Below are positions 1 to 10,025 of a stretch of DNA of 20,619 bases, piece after piece. The notes under the pieces were generated by a model that was not told where the DNA came from, did not search any database, and saw nothing but the letters and a program-made list of their open reading frames with translations. Both the position numbers and the translations under genes were made by a program. Source of the DNA: Ichthyosporea sp. XGB-2017a (taxonomy: Eukaryota > Opisthokonta > Ichthyosporea); NCBI GenBank assembly GCA_002811675.1, contig PDIM01000016.1, positions 233,933-254,551 of the forward strand, in the 5' to 3' direction. Position 1 is the first letter of the stretch. Each line of letters opens with the position of its first letter.

Positions 1-2
1 CA

Positions 3-182
3 GTTGACCCGCTTGGAAGCAAGGACATGGTGAAGAGGAGGAAAAGTGGCAGCAATAGTCCAGTCGAAGAAACGGTTGGTGATGGAGCCTTGAGCGAGCC
101 CCCCATGACCACACCTCAAACAACCCAGGGGCCAGTAACTGATAGCTTAATGAAGCTGAGAATGAATTGGACTCCTTGTTGA
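3..182 (+). CDS. Possible 3' end of an upstream gene (partial)
   Basis: One frame is open from the left edge of the window to a TGA at 180-182, giving 59 codons; the other two forward frames stop within the first 35 bases. The peptide is hydrophilic and of low complexity, rich in Ser, Thr, Pro and Lys, with a basic KRRK cluster near its start, and resembles a disordered C-terminal tail. An AATAAA lies 123 bases after the stop, which fits a transcript ending here. No domain is visible, so no function can be given. The 59-codon open stretch is suggestive but could be chance. Confidence 0.35.
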   Translation, partial: VDPLGSKDMVKRRKSGSNSPVEETVGDGALSEPPMTTPQTTQGPVTDSLMKLRMNWTPC

Positions 183-304
183 AGAAAGAACAGAAACTAC
201 ACTACATATAAACGCACTCAGTTTCTTCAACCTCTATTACTATTAATTTAAAAAAAAGCTCGCTAGACTGAAGCAAAGATATCATTGATAAGCATTTAGT
301 CTTA

Positions 305-310
305 AATAAA
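305..310 (+). terminator. Candidate poly(A) signal AATAAA
   Basis: An exact AATAAA lies 123 bases after the stop of the partial frame at the left edge. The assignment depends on that frame being real; the hexamer is common in AT-rich DNA. Confidence 0.3.
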
Positions 311-754
311 CTCAATACTTTGTGAAGTATCTACAACCTCTATAGCTGCTAAGCTGCTAGAAAGCAAAACAGGGAGCGAAACACTGCAAGCTGTACCAAT
401 TTGCAATATATTTGTAGCAAAGGGAAATCCACCGTTAGCAGGGAGCTAGCTGTCTCCTTGAGCAAATCTAGCCATGTATCTCAGCTAGAGCTGCTGCATC
501 ATACCAAAAGGAGACATTCCCTTATTAGGTCACTAATTCTTCGAGGAGAAATATGATTTATAAAATTATAATTAGCAGTGGGCGTGGATCGGATACACCC
601 TATACCGCATCTGGTCCATAACCCTAGTTGATGCTTGTGTGGCATGGCTCAATGCACAGGGACCCCCCCATTGCAAGGGCCCCCCTCGTTGACGTATAAA
701 TGGTGAATTATTATTTTATTTAACCTTACCTTATTTCTGTGTGTGTGATTAGCT

Positions 755-780
755 AGAGAGAGAGAGAGAGAGAGAGAGAG
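755..780. repeat. (AG)13 microsatellite
   Basis: About 13 uninterrupted AG dinucleotides followed by a GGGGAG run, roughly 250 bases upstream of the GT92 start codon. Confidence 0.9.
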
Positions 781-887
781 GGGGAGATTCTTTGATACTT
801 TGAGAGAGAAAAAGGAAAGGGAAGGGAACGAAAACGAGCCTAAAGGACAGGAAAACAGTATTGAGGGGTAGTTTTTCTTTGGTGGGT

Positions 888-909
888 TGTTTTTTTTTCT
901 TTTTTTTAG
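888..909 (+). promoter_or_regulatory. Pyrimidine tract plus AG, splice-acceptor-like
   Basis: A run of almost only T with one C ends in TTTAG|G, 118 bases before the GT92 start codon. It matches a spliceosomal 3' splice site and could receive either a 5'UTR intron or a spliced leader. I see no obvious matching GTAAGT donor in the upstream spacer. Confidence 0.4.
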
Positions 910-1027
910 GAATCCCCTCCTACTTAGATTCACGTCGGCTATTTTTTAATCCTTTTCTTTTTCGACAGCAGAATTGCAATTTTTATAGTGAAGCCCTGTG
1001 ATATTTTGTTTATATTTCCTGTGTGCA

Positions 1028-2695
1028 ATGAAGATGTTTTTAAGAAATCGAAACCAACTTGTCATATTGTTGGGGTTCATGCTGGCACTCTTGTTCTTCT
1101 ATGAGTATAACTCAAGTGCCCCCTGGGGAAACAACCGGCCTCCTACAAAGGGGCAGCCAATACGTCCCGTCAATGGCAATGTTGCCAATGAAAATAATGT
1201 GGAAAACTGGGAAAGTAAAGGGAACACAGAAGCAGTGAGTATGTCTGCTGAGGATCAGGGAAAATATCAGATACCGATACAATGGGTGTATAAAAATTTT
1301 TCTGATATCAAAATGTTTCCTAATCAATGGAAGTTGTCTGGTCTGGGCCTGTCGGCGTTTGAAGACACTCGTCCAGAGTATATTCCAGACGAAGACAAGC
1401 AACTAAAAGAGTTAAAGTTGCGAAATGACCATAGGATCAACGTGCTGATGCTTGTTCACGTTCCCAAAGATGCAAAGCGCACAGGGTCAGCAAATCCAAA
1501 TATCCCAGCATCAGAGCGTGAGTGGAAATGGGAGGCGGACTATTCATGTAGGTATGATGGGGCGGAGGGAATTGACAACGAAGGGAGAAAGGGGGCAAAA
1601 GCGTATGTACATAAAATGGATGTGACATATGCGCTTCATCATAGCATGGTTATGGTTAGCTGTCCTTTACCGAAGGATTTTGTTCCAAAGACAGTCTCTG
1701 TTGTCGACGACAGGCCAGGGGTTAAGCTAATGCTCGTAAAGGATATGAAGGTTACCCCTGTACCTAAAGAAAAGAGAAAGAATCGTATTGAAGCTTGCAT
1801 AGCCCCAATGTTTGGAGATGTTTCAGAGAACCTCATCGAATGGATTGAGTACAATAGAAAAATGGGTATTGAACATTTCCACTTTTATGATTTTAAAGCT
1901 CACATCAAAACTGTTCATATTTTGAGATATTATGCGGTGATGTTCCCTAACTTGATTTCAGTGTACAATTGGAGCGTCGTTAAAGGGTTCTCAATGCATT
2001 ACAATGGTCAGAACTTAATGATGCAAGATTGCTTTTATCGCAATAAGGACCATACAAAAAACCTCATGTTTGTAGATGTTGATGAGTATATTAATGTCAA
2101 AAGAGGAAATAATTATCATGAGATGCTGGATTATCTTGAATACGTGCACGTGAAGGAAGAAAGTGTTGGGAAGGGTGCTTCCTTCGACCCGAGCTCAGTG
2201 AAGCCAGTTGCTATGTTCAAATTCCATAACTGGTTCTTTCGAGTGAAATGTAACCCAAGAAAGGCTTCCAAAGAGGAGATAGATAAAAACCATCCCGTGG
2301 AATTAGTGACAGAGAGGGTCATTTGGAAAAGGGCAGAAATTTGTGTAGCAACAGATAAATTTGTTGCTTCAACGTCACAAACACTGTGGCTTCGAGTTAG
2401 TCTGCTTGGGTCGGATATGGACAATGGAATGGGAAACTTTAAGGTTGTTGATCCAATTATGGAGGGGCATCTGAATCACTATAGAATGAGTGATAAAAGC
2501 CATTGGCAGCCGGAGTGTTTGTTTAAAAACGGGCACATCAAAGATATAAGCATCCATTTGCACACAGAAGGATTGCGAAAGTCTGTGGAGACAATAAGTA
2601 AGAACATTTACTGGAAAGAGCATTCGAAAGATTATGAAAAGAATAGTCCAGATGGCTTTATCAAAGATCGTTCAAATGTCGGGAAAAAGAAGTAA
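1028..2695 (+). CDS. GT92 (DUF23-type) family glycosyltransferase, type II membrane protein
   Basis: The product is 555 aa. The open frame continues upstream to a GTG at 998, but eukaryotes do not normally start there, so the first ATG at 1028 is used. A short basic N-terminus is followed by a single hydrophobic segment at about residues 10-25, the usual Golgi type II anchor, so the catalytic part should face the lumen. From about residue 254 the sequence follows the glycosyltransferase 92 pattern: IEACIAP, then LIEWIEYNRKMGIEHF, and DVDEY at 350-354 as the DxD-like nucleotide-sugar and metal site. Later come an FKFHNWFF block and an HYR motif at 484-486. Known GT92 members include galactosyltransferases acting on N-glycan core fucose or plant pectic galactan; donor and acceptor cannot be told here. 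No introns are seen. It converges with the next gene, with 77 bp between stop codons. Confidence 0.85.
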   Translation: MKMFLRNRNQLVILLGFMLALLFFYEYNSSAPWGNNRPPTKGQPIRPVNGNVANENNVENWESKGNTEAVSMSAEDQGKYQIPIQWVYKNFSDIKMFPNQWKLSGLGLSAFEDTRPEYIPDEDKQLKELKLRNDHRINVLMLVHVPKDAKRTGSANPNIPASEREWKWEADYSCRYDGAEGIDNEGRKGAKAYVHKMDVTYALHHSMVMVSCPLPKDFVPKTVSVVDDRPGVKLMLVKDMKVTPVPKEKRKNRIEACIAPMFGDVSENLIEWIEYNRKMGIEHFHFYDFKAHIKTVHILRYYAVMFPNLISVYNWSVVKGFSMHYNGQNLMMQDCFYRNKDHTKNLMFVDVDEYINVKRGNNYHEMLDYLEYVHVKEESVGKGASFDPSSVKPVAMFKFHNWFFRVKCNPRKASKEEIDKNHPVELVTERVIWKRAEICVATDKFVASTSQTLWLRVSLLGSDMDNGMGNFKVVDPIMEGHLNHYRMSDKSHWQPECLFKNGHIKDISIHLHTEGLRKSVETISKNIYWKEHSKDYEKNSPDGFIKDRSNVGKKK

Positions 2696-2697
2696 GT

Positions 2698-2703
2698 TTT
2701 ATT
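2698..2703 (-). terminator. Candidate poly(A) signal of the giant EGF gene
   Basis: TTTATT on the plus strand reads AATAAA on the minus strand, 69 bases after the TAA of the EGF gene and right beside the stop of the GT92 gene. If used, the EGF transcript would run antisense into the last GT92 codons. Confidence 0.45.
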
Positions 2704-2728
2704 TTTTTTTCTTTCTCTGTGCAATGCA

Positions 2729-2734
2729 AATAAA
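2729..2734 (+). terminator. Candidate poly(A) signal of the GT92 gene
   Basis: AATAAA 33 bases after the TAA stop. A cleavage site 10-30 bases further on would lie at the very end of the spacer or inside the last codons of the convergent EGF gene. Confidence 0.55.
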
Positions 2735-2772
2735 TTATTTTGAAAATGAAGTGAAGTGAAAGGAATGTCCAT

Positions 2773-5700
2773 TTAGCTTAAATGTTCGCAGAGTTCTCCC
2801 ATGTAACCTTTGTGACATTTGCAGGTCGAATGGCTGAACTCTGGGAATCCTTGAGCGGCTTTGGCAACAACGCATTCGCCGTGCCCGTTACATTCAGAGC
2901 CATTGGCATCTTTGCAAGTTTTAACACCACAGTTTTTGCCACCCCAGCCCGGTTTGCATTGGCATGTCATGGGTAGATGTATTTCGCCCTGACCAATAGA
3001 TGCAGCAGCAGTATCTATAGACCGCTGGAACGCACATACTTCTCCAAAGTGCTTCTCGTTGCATACGCATTCACCACGAGATTGGGAAGGATCTTCAGAG
3101 TAGCCACAAATCGAATATATGGACTTTGCTTTTGAAGCGGGCTTGAATCTTTTTTGAAGGTGACAGCCATACAGTTTCAACTCACACCTTGGCCCCGTGT
3201 AGAGCGGAGATGAACAATCACAGAAATGACCTCCATAGTTTTCCGCACTAGTACATATTCCATGCCCATTGCACACCGCATTAGGATCGGATGACTGGTA
3301 TTGGGCAAAAGCACCATTTGATGAACTGCATGCTTCTATTTTTCGATTACATACTCTTTCCTTTTCCTCGCCAAAATGAACAATATTTGATGCTGCGTTT
3401 GCTGGGCTATTCTTGGTGGGTAATGTGCCAGTATTGGCAACTAGTGATTTGTCAGGAAAAACGAAACCATTCGCACAAGGTGAAGTTTTGTTTCCATTAA
3501 AACAAATTTTGGTTGTGCGCTTCGTCAAAGGATCAATAGTTTCTGAACAAGTTCCAAGTCCAACAGAATGGCCACAAAGGTCACCGGGCACACCAAATTC
3601 TGCATGGGATTTACATGCGTAAATTGGATCTTGGCAGTACTTTCCACCATAAGGGGCAAAGCAGACACATGCTTTCCTCCGGCTCCAGCTAGATATGTCT
3701 ACTACCGGGTCAAACATTCGATAAGCTTCGGTACACACTCCATTTCCAGAACATTCGGACTTGCCGAGCAATTGCTCTAGCACTGAGCTAGCATCACCCG
3801 AACTGCCCTTTTTTTCAGCACTATGACCCACAAATGACAGGTGCTTGCTTTCTGTTAAATCAAAGCGCAACTCCATGCTTTCTTCAAGGGCAGAGAAATG
3901 TTTAAGATCATAGCAGTCGTCGTCGATATTTGCAATGGAGGCTCTGCTTTGTTGAGATAGCTGTTGTTTTACTGGTAAATTTTCGGATCGAGAAAGAATA
4001 AAGCTTAAGACGTCCTCGAATTCATTCATATAGTCTTCCGCCAGTTCTTCATACCAGTAATTCCCTACGTTTACAATATTGGATTCTGACATTTCAATGT
4101 CACTCTTAGCGTCACTATTTGCTTCATGTTTGTTTTCAGGGCGTAAGCTGCATTTGGCAGATGTGACTTTACTATTATGGTTATGAAGGTTTGCTATATA
4201 GCTTTCAAGCCAGAATAATATAAACTCTGCTTTTGCCTTTTCAAAGAGCTCATCAGAAACACCTTCCTTCAATAGCTCCTTGTACCTGTGTGAGGCTCGC
4301 CACTCAGATGTGACATTGTTAGAAAGAATTTCTGTATAAAAAGGCCGTTTTTTGTCCAATGCAAGTTCCGCTTTAGCGGAACCCGCTGAGTGGTCTAAAA
4401 TGGATAAAATAAAGGGTTGCACACTATCAGAGCACAAATTAAAGTTCTGGGTGTCTTGGGAAATTCTTAAGCGGGCTTTTAAGTCGGACGCTTGACGGGT
4501 TCCGTTTTGTATTATCTGTTGTTGAAGAGTTCGCTCTTCGTGTAAAAATCTGTTAAGTGACCTAGTCGGTATGGTTTTTATGAGTTCTGAAAACCATCTA
4601 TATTGATCATCCAAGCACTGAGTAGATTTCAGCGGTTTCTTTGGCAATTCATTGGTGCTTCTTCTTAATCTACTTCTTGCTTGCCCCATTGTCCGACCTT
4701 GTTGGCGATCGAGGCGATTGCTTAATCTCATGGAAATTGCTTCTGCAATAGACTGTGACGAAAGGGCACCACTGCCCGACTCATTTGAGGCTCCTGTGGG
4801 ATTTTCACTCAACTCTTCATCAGAGAAGACCTTTTTTTCACTCTCAGTCTCCTGTAGTTGAAGTTCCTTGGCCTTACTGTTTTCTTCATTTTTTCTTTTC
4901 CCATCACTAGCCGCTTTTTCAATACCTATTTCTTTATCCAGACCTTCTTTGCTAAAATCTGTGTCTGTTGTTGTAGGATATTTGTCTGGTGAGCATTCAC
5001 TAAGTGCTACTGCAAGTTCTTCTTTGGGTACAGCATTTCGCAAATCCATTGGAAGGGCATAAATATACCTGATATAAGAGTCTCTCAGTAAGGAACAGTT
5101 GCAGCCTTCCATAAACTTATACCTCTCTGCAGCCAAAGATATTTTCAGTACATTCAGAGTACTGGAAACAACTTTTTTGTCTAGAGCTAACTTCTTATTC
5201 TTCAAAGTTATCGGCAACAGGTGAGTGGCAAAGGAAGTGCAATTAAATGATCCCGAGTCTATTTCATCAACGGTACGTATTCCGATTCTTGACAGCGAGC
5301 ATAACTCACATAAATTCTGTCGCACAGAAAGTTCCGCCCTCCCAAAAGCAACAGCATTAGCAAAACCAGTAGGGGAAAGTAAGTATTTTGCTTTTTTTGC
5401 CTGAACCAAAGTTTTTGTTAGAGTAATCAAGTTCTTTGCATTCAGTTGGCTACGGCTTATCCCGCGCTTAATATCAAGAATATCTTTACAAATTCCCTCT
5501 TCTACTTTTGCCTCATAATAGCTATGGTAGTAGTCAACAAAAAAGTATTCTGTTTTGTTTTTAATGCATTTTTGAAGCATATGAAAGGATTCATTAATCT
5601 TTTTTACAGTTGTCATCATTGTGTCACTGTGTTGTATAGGGATAACCAATTTATGACAAGATGAAATATCTATCTCTGGCTTTTCATGATGAGCGTTGCT

Positions 5701-8700
5701 GCACTTATACGTTGTCAGTAAAGGCTGTAGGTCCCTTAATATATCCTCTTGAAAGTTCGATGGAATTTTCTCATCATCGAGCTTCTCTAAATTCGTTAAA
5801 TTCGATTCCAAAGACTCAAGCGCATTAGATATATTTTGAAATACCTTTAAGATGGCATGATCGAACGGAATAGCGCCTTTTTCGTGATCAAATAAATGAT
5901 CATACAGCCCAGTAATGTTTAAATGCAACCAAGGGTTAATTTCAAGCAATCCTTTACTTACACCAGCGCTTTCCAGTATGTCTGCGAATTTGTTTAGTAT
6001 TTCGTTCATATACTTCCAAAATGCGTTCCAAGACCATTCTAGAGCAAGAGACTGGGGTGGCTGCTGAGGATTGGCTTCATCTAACTCTGTGGTGTTCCTA
6101 AACATGAAAATTAGCTCATGAGAAAGGCAATCATGTAAAGTGAGAGCTTGAAAAGCGTCCTCTTCTATTACACTTAATTTCCGCTCTTCAAGCCTTCCGG
6201 ATGAAATCTTTTCAAACTGAGAAAACGCTTCTTTCAGTTCGTCACACGTGTTGCCACTTTTTTCATTATTATCACCAAGCTTGTTAAAATAGATACTCCA
6301 GTATCCAAGAGTTTCTAGACTTTCCTGTTCAAGGTTTGAAGATTTTGGAAGAGCGGATTTGCACATCTGAATGGTGTCTTTAAGGTTTGCACTTTTACCA
6401 TAATATTCAAACTGCTTGGTTATAAAATATACATGTGAGAGGCATATGAAGTCTTTAAGCTGCCTTTCAGACTCAATGCTTACTTCAGATGAAGAATTTG
6501 TGGGGCGTAAATATTGATATGTACTTGGAAAAATGGAATACTCTTCCGGGCAAAAGGAGGCTACATCGTACACCAATACCTCCATTTCATCGGTCGAGCT
6601 TTGCATTTCCTCTGTCTTTTCCATAGAGCTTTCATCCTCAACCGCTAAAGCTGGAGTCATTTCGTAAGACACATTTCCTTCCATTAAAAAAGGAGATGAT
6701 TTTGAAAGATAATTTAGATAACTTTTCCTTAAAATCACTATAAATACAAGCTCTTCTTCAATTTTCTTGTACGAAATGAGTCTCTCGGCAAAATCGAAAT
6801 TAAAATTTCCATTGGACCACAAGACTTGGTACAGTGTTTTAAATGCTTCTGGAAATTCTAGGACATCATTTTCAAATATTACTACATTTCGCTTTGAACT
6901 TTTCTTGTCAATAGAAAGCATTTCCTTTTGTAATCCCCCATTAACAAATGAGTAGCAGGACTCATCACCCTGGGAGCAACTTACAACAGAGTGGGTTTTC
7001 AGGGAAAGTACTTTAAACGGAGATGTGATAACCTCCGCTTTCAACGAGTTCCCATCAACATGACGACACGTTGGGCCCGGACTACTGCAAAGCACGTAAT
7101 CAGACGTTCCCATCATAAACAAGCGATTGAGCTTGATAAGTTCTTTCTTTTTCAGTTTCCAAACATCATCACTGAGTTCACCTGACAGAATACTTCTCAT
7201 TTTTTCAAAGTTTGTCGGATTTAAAAACTCATCAGCCTTTTCTTGTAGCTGCTTCGTCCTGAACAAACTCAACATCTCTTCTACAAACCCCCCTTCGTAT
7301 AAGGACAAAATACTTTTAATAGGAACACTTGAAGTGATATTTTCTGGATGCGCAGCACTTTCGGGTAAGCGAAATAACTTCACAACTAGATCTTTAATTG
7401 TGGCTTTTTTCTCGGGAATACTTGAGATTTCAGGATCAGGAACAATATATTCAGACTCCAACTTATCCAATGCGCTTGAGGCAGCAACACCTTGGCGATA
7501 CCCTTCTATTTTATCCAAGACTGTTTGAAAATGCTTTGGAAGGTGGCTCGAGACAAGGCTTTTGGAAAGAAGTTTTAATTCGTTCGTATCCTGGCGCTCT
7601 ATTTTGGTTCCGCAATCAGGTCCTACATGAAATAAGAATTAGCACAGATATACATTATTAGAAAATTTAGGTCACTCCAGAGAAAGAAAACAAAGAAAGA
7701 AAGCTCCAGAAATTCTTACCTGAATACCCCGAATCACACACGCAAGCTTTGCTACCCACCCAGTAATTAAATTTGCACTTTCCCCGCAGAGGACCGTTGC
7801 ATAGTCTGCCTTGGAATTCTTTGCATTTCCCGCTCACTTCCTCACAATATTTCCCTGCGAAACCTTCCTTGCAATTGCAAGCAAATGACTTTAAGACCAC
7901 CATACCAGCACTTGCTAGATGCCTATTTGAGTTCTCTTCCCAAACAAACCCATACTGACGTGTTAGAGCATTGTCGCCCGCAAAGTACAGGCCATCTAAG
8001 CGCCTTTGACATAATCCTCTGCCACTGCACGTTTTCCGTACGGAAGTAACAGAAGAATCAATGTCTATTTTACAATTGGTATGAAGATCTATTTCGCAAG
8101 AAGAGCCTATGCGACCAACTATGCACTCAAAAGGGTTCATTATCCAGACCAAAAACATTTCCAATTCACTCCCCAAAATGTCGCTTATGCTTGCTTGCTT
8201 ACCATTCTCGCGCTTCCCTAGAATTTGCTGAATTTGTTTTTTACTCCTTCCTGACCAATGCAAATATTTTATCACAAGGGAGCCAGGATCTTCTAGCACT
8301 AACCTTAAATAAGAAGTGGTCATACTAGCAAACATAGCACCAGTTTTTTGATATACCGACTCCCAATTTACTTCATGAACAGGGTTGGACGATGATGTGG
8401 CCGATTGAGAGGAGGAAATCAGTTCATCCAGTGATTGCGCCGGGGGTATTTTATATCGGCACCTACAATCAGAAACACAAACATCCTTCACCTCACTCAA
8501 GTCACATTCAATACCACCCACGGACAATCCTTTCATCGGGTTCTTGCTCTTCCATTTGAAGATCCAGTTATAAATAATCTTTGCCTTCGCAGACAAAAAA
8601 GATAAGCTATTTAGATTTTCACATTGGCCCCATGTGTACGTATCCCGGTCATTATCCTCTTCTTTTATCGCATGATCGAAGCGCCGGGAAAGTATATGTT

Positions 8701-9496
8701 GCTTTGGCCTTCTCATTCTCATTTTCTCCTGGGGGGTTGGTAGAGATAATTCCTTATCAATTAATGGAATACCACTGCCCTCAGGTGACCTGTCCCTCTC
8801 CATTTCCATTTGTAATTGCTGCCTATGTAAAATAGCCAGTGGGTCTCTCATCATTTGGTATTTATATTCTGGTCTATTACGAGTACGATGGGGATCTTCA
8901 AACTCCATTACCAACTCCTCGCTGTGGTCTGACGTGAACCAGATAAACATGGTAACAAAACTAATAAACAAAATTGCACCAAGAACTAATGCTAGCAAAG
9001 ATTTCTTTGCCTCCTGCTGCTCAATAACTTGCCCCCGGGTGCGGCCAGTCGTGGCAGCAATATACCAGGGGGAGGAAAGAAAACTTTGGAATCTGGTATC
9101 TTCGTAGCAAAATGAAGCATCAATATCCCCTGCATCTTCGTTGCCGCTGTTGTCCCCTTCCTCCTCTTCCTCTTGATCCTCTTCCTCTTCTTCATCCTCA
9201 TCCCGGAGCCCTCGGTATAAAAGGACTTTCTTATACTGAATATCAACTTCTGAACCATTGCTTTTAGTATTTGAATAGTTTCCTTTGGGTAACAGTCTAT
9301 CACCCACTGCCTCTTCTACGTCCACTTCTAATCCTTCTTCAAAGGCCTCCTCCTTCTCTTTCTTCTTATCTTCATCAACTATTTCCCCCACTTTATCTTT
9401 TCCCATTCCTTTTGCCCCTCTCTCCGTTTCCTTCATATGGTGAAATTCCTCCTCAGATCCCTCCCCTTCTGAGCTCTGGTCGGGGAATGGCTTCAT
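2773..9496 (-). CDS. Giant type II membrane protein with EGF-like modules, two exons, 2208 aa
   Basis: The model is complement(join(2773..7622,7720..9496)). The two long frames look separate but are one gene. The first exon breaks inside an EGF module at CVCDSGYSG, just before GTAAGA. The second resumes after TTTCATGTAG with PDCG, which supplies the missing final cysteine in the correct phase. The apparent starts of both frames are TTG codons; the first in-frame ATG is at 9496, with an in-frame stop at 9569-9571 and no ATG between. Residues 1-165 are very acidic and probably cytoplasmic. A single transmembrane segment lies at about 166-188 and the rest should be lumenal or extracellular. EGF-like modules lie at about 490-551 and 558-596. 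A long stretch at about 628-1878, with few cysteines and probably largely helical, matches nothing I recognise. A cysteine-rich tail (about 1879-2208) holds further EGF-like units with CNGHG motifs. The CNGHG-type EGF units and type II topology recall teneurins, but other teneurin domains are not seen. Adhesion or matrix function is inference. Confidence 0.85.
7623..7719 (-). other. Intron of the giant EGF gene (97 bp)
   Basis: On the minus strand the donor is TTCAG|GTAAGAA and the acceptor TTTCATGTAG|GACC, with a branch-like CTAAT about 20 bases before the acceptor. Removal keeps the frame (phase 1) and completes the EGF module, which is strong internal support. Confidence 0.93.
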
Positions 9497-9620
9497 TCTC
9501 GCGTATTCTATTGCCCTCTTTCCCTTCTTTAAATAAATGGCAAACAAATCTTCCCTTTCCCTTTTTCTTTATATTCAAATCCTTTTTTGCTACCTACAAA
9601 CACTAAATTTGATTTTTTTT

Positions 9621-9637
9621 CTATAAAAAAAAGAAAG

Positions 9638-9690
<53 letters not shown>

Positions 9691-9693
9691 AAA
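9621..9693 (-). repeat. Long A-rich tract with a 40-A core; acceptor-like on the minus strand
   Basis: On the plus strand this is 71 bases of almost pure A with a few G, including 40 consecutive A at 9638-9677. Read on the strand of the EGF gene it is a long pyrimidine tract ending in TTTTATAG (AG at 9622-9621), 124 bases before the ATG at 9496. It could be the 3' splice site of a leader intron, a spliced-leader acceptor, or the tail of an old insertion. Assembled length is unreliable for such runs. Confidence 0.6.
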
Positions 9694-9776
9694 TTCTGGC
9701 ACTTCTCGAATTTCGTAGTGCAAAAATTGCAAAATATTCGAAAATTGGATTCACCACCAAATGACACGTGGCCAAG

Positions 9777-9833
9777 GGACACTACCAAGGAGTTTCTCTA
9801 TGGACACTACATAGCAAGGTCCCTTGGACACTA
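9777..9833. repeat. Three GGACACTA repeats at 24-25 bp spacing
   Basis: GGACACTA occurs at 9777-9784, 9802-9809 and 9826-9833. A perfect 9-bp inverted repeat (CCAAGGGAC at 9772-9780 and GTCCCTTGG at 9819-9827) overlaps the array. No coding frame or known element explains it. Confidence 0.6.
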
Positions 9834-9884
9834 GAGATGTTTTGTGTTCTTTGTGCTTCGTTCAAAAAACTATCCCTCTTTCTC

Positions 9885-9890
9885 TTTATT
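9885..9890 (-). terminator. Candidate poly(A) signal of the four-exon gene
   Basis: TTTATT on the plus strand gives AATAAA on the minus strand, 135 bases after the proposed TAA at 10026-10028. Confidence 0.4.
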
Positions 9891-10025
9891 ACAAGAACAA
9901 ATTACAAAGGCGAAGGACAGTGGGATTTCTTTTTCTTTATACAATTTACAAGTTTCCTTTCTTTGTTTGTTTGATCAGAACGTTTTCTTTCTATCGAGAA
10001 CCTCTCTTCTTATATCAGTTTAGTT

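Larger units (their letters stand above)
183..1027. other. Intergenic region upstream of the GT92 gene
   Basis: This AT-rich spacer has no convincing coding frame. Its landmarks are a poly(A) signal near 305, a segment at about 575-690 that is richer in G and C than its surroundings and unexplained, a (GA)n microsatellite at 755-780, and a pyrimidine tract ending in TAG at 888-909. The longest frame here (minus strand, 649-933) is made of microsatellite and poly-pyrimidine translation and is not credible. Confidence 0.6.
9497..10025. other. Spacer upstream of the giant EGF gene
   Basis: It lies between two minus-strand genes, so it holds the 3' region of the four-exon gene and the leader or promoter of the EGF gene. 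It contains the A-rich tract at 9623-9693, a 9-bp inverted repeat (9772-9780 and 9819-9827), three copies of GGACACTA between 9777 and 9833, a CACGTG palindrome at 9765-9770 and a minus-strand AATAAA at 9885-9890. The frames here translate homopolymer and are not credible genes. Confidence 0.55.

Noticed and set aside
649-933. 94-codon minus-strand frame
   Set aside because: It consists of translated (GA)n and pyrimidine tracts.
998-1027. Extra ten codons before the ATG of the GT92 gene, beginning at GTG
   Set aside because: GTG is not a normal eukaryotic start, and the ATG at 1028 directly precedes a good type II anchor.
7516-7518. Start codon of a separate 1581-aa protein
   Set aside because: The codon is TTG, and the open frame continues upstream to a splice acceptor that joins it to the previous exon.
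9529-9775. Minus-strand frames full of phenylalanine
   Set aside because: They are translations of the poly-A/T tract, with no domain and no support as genes.
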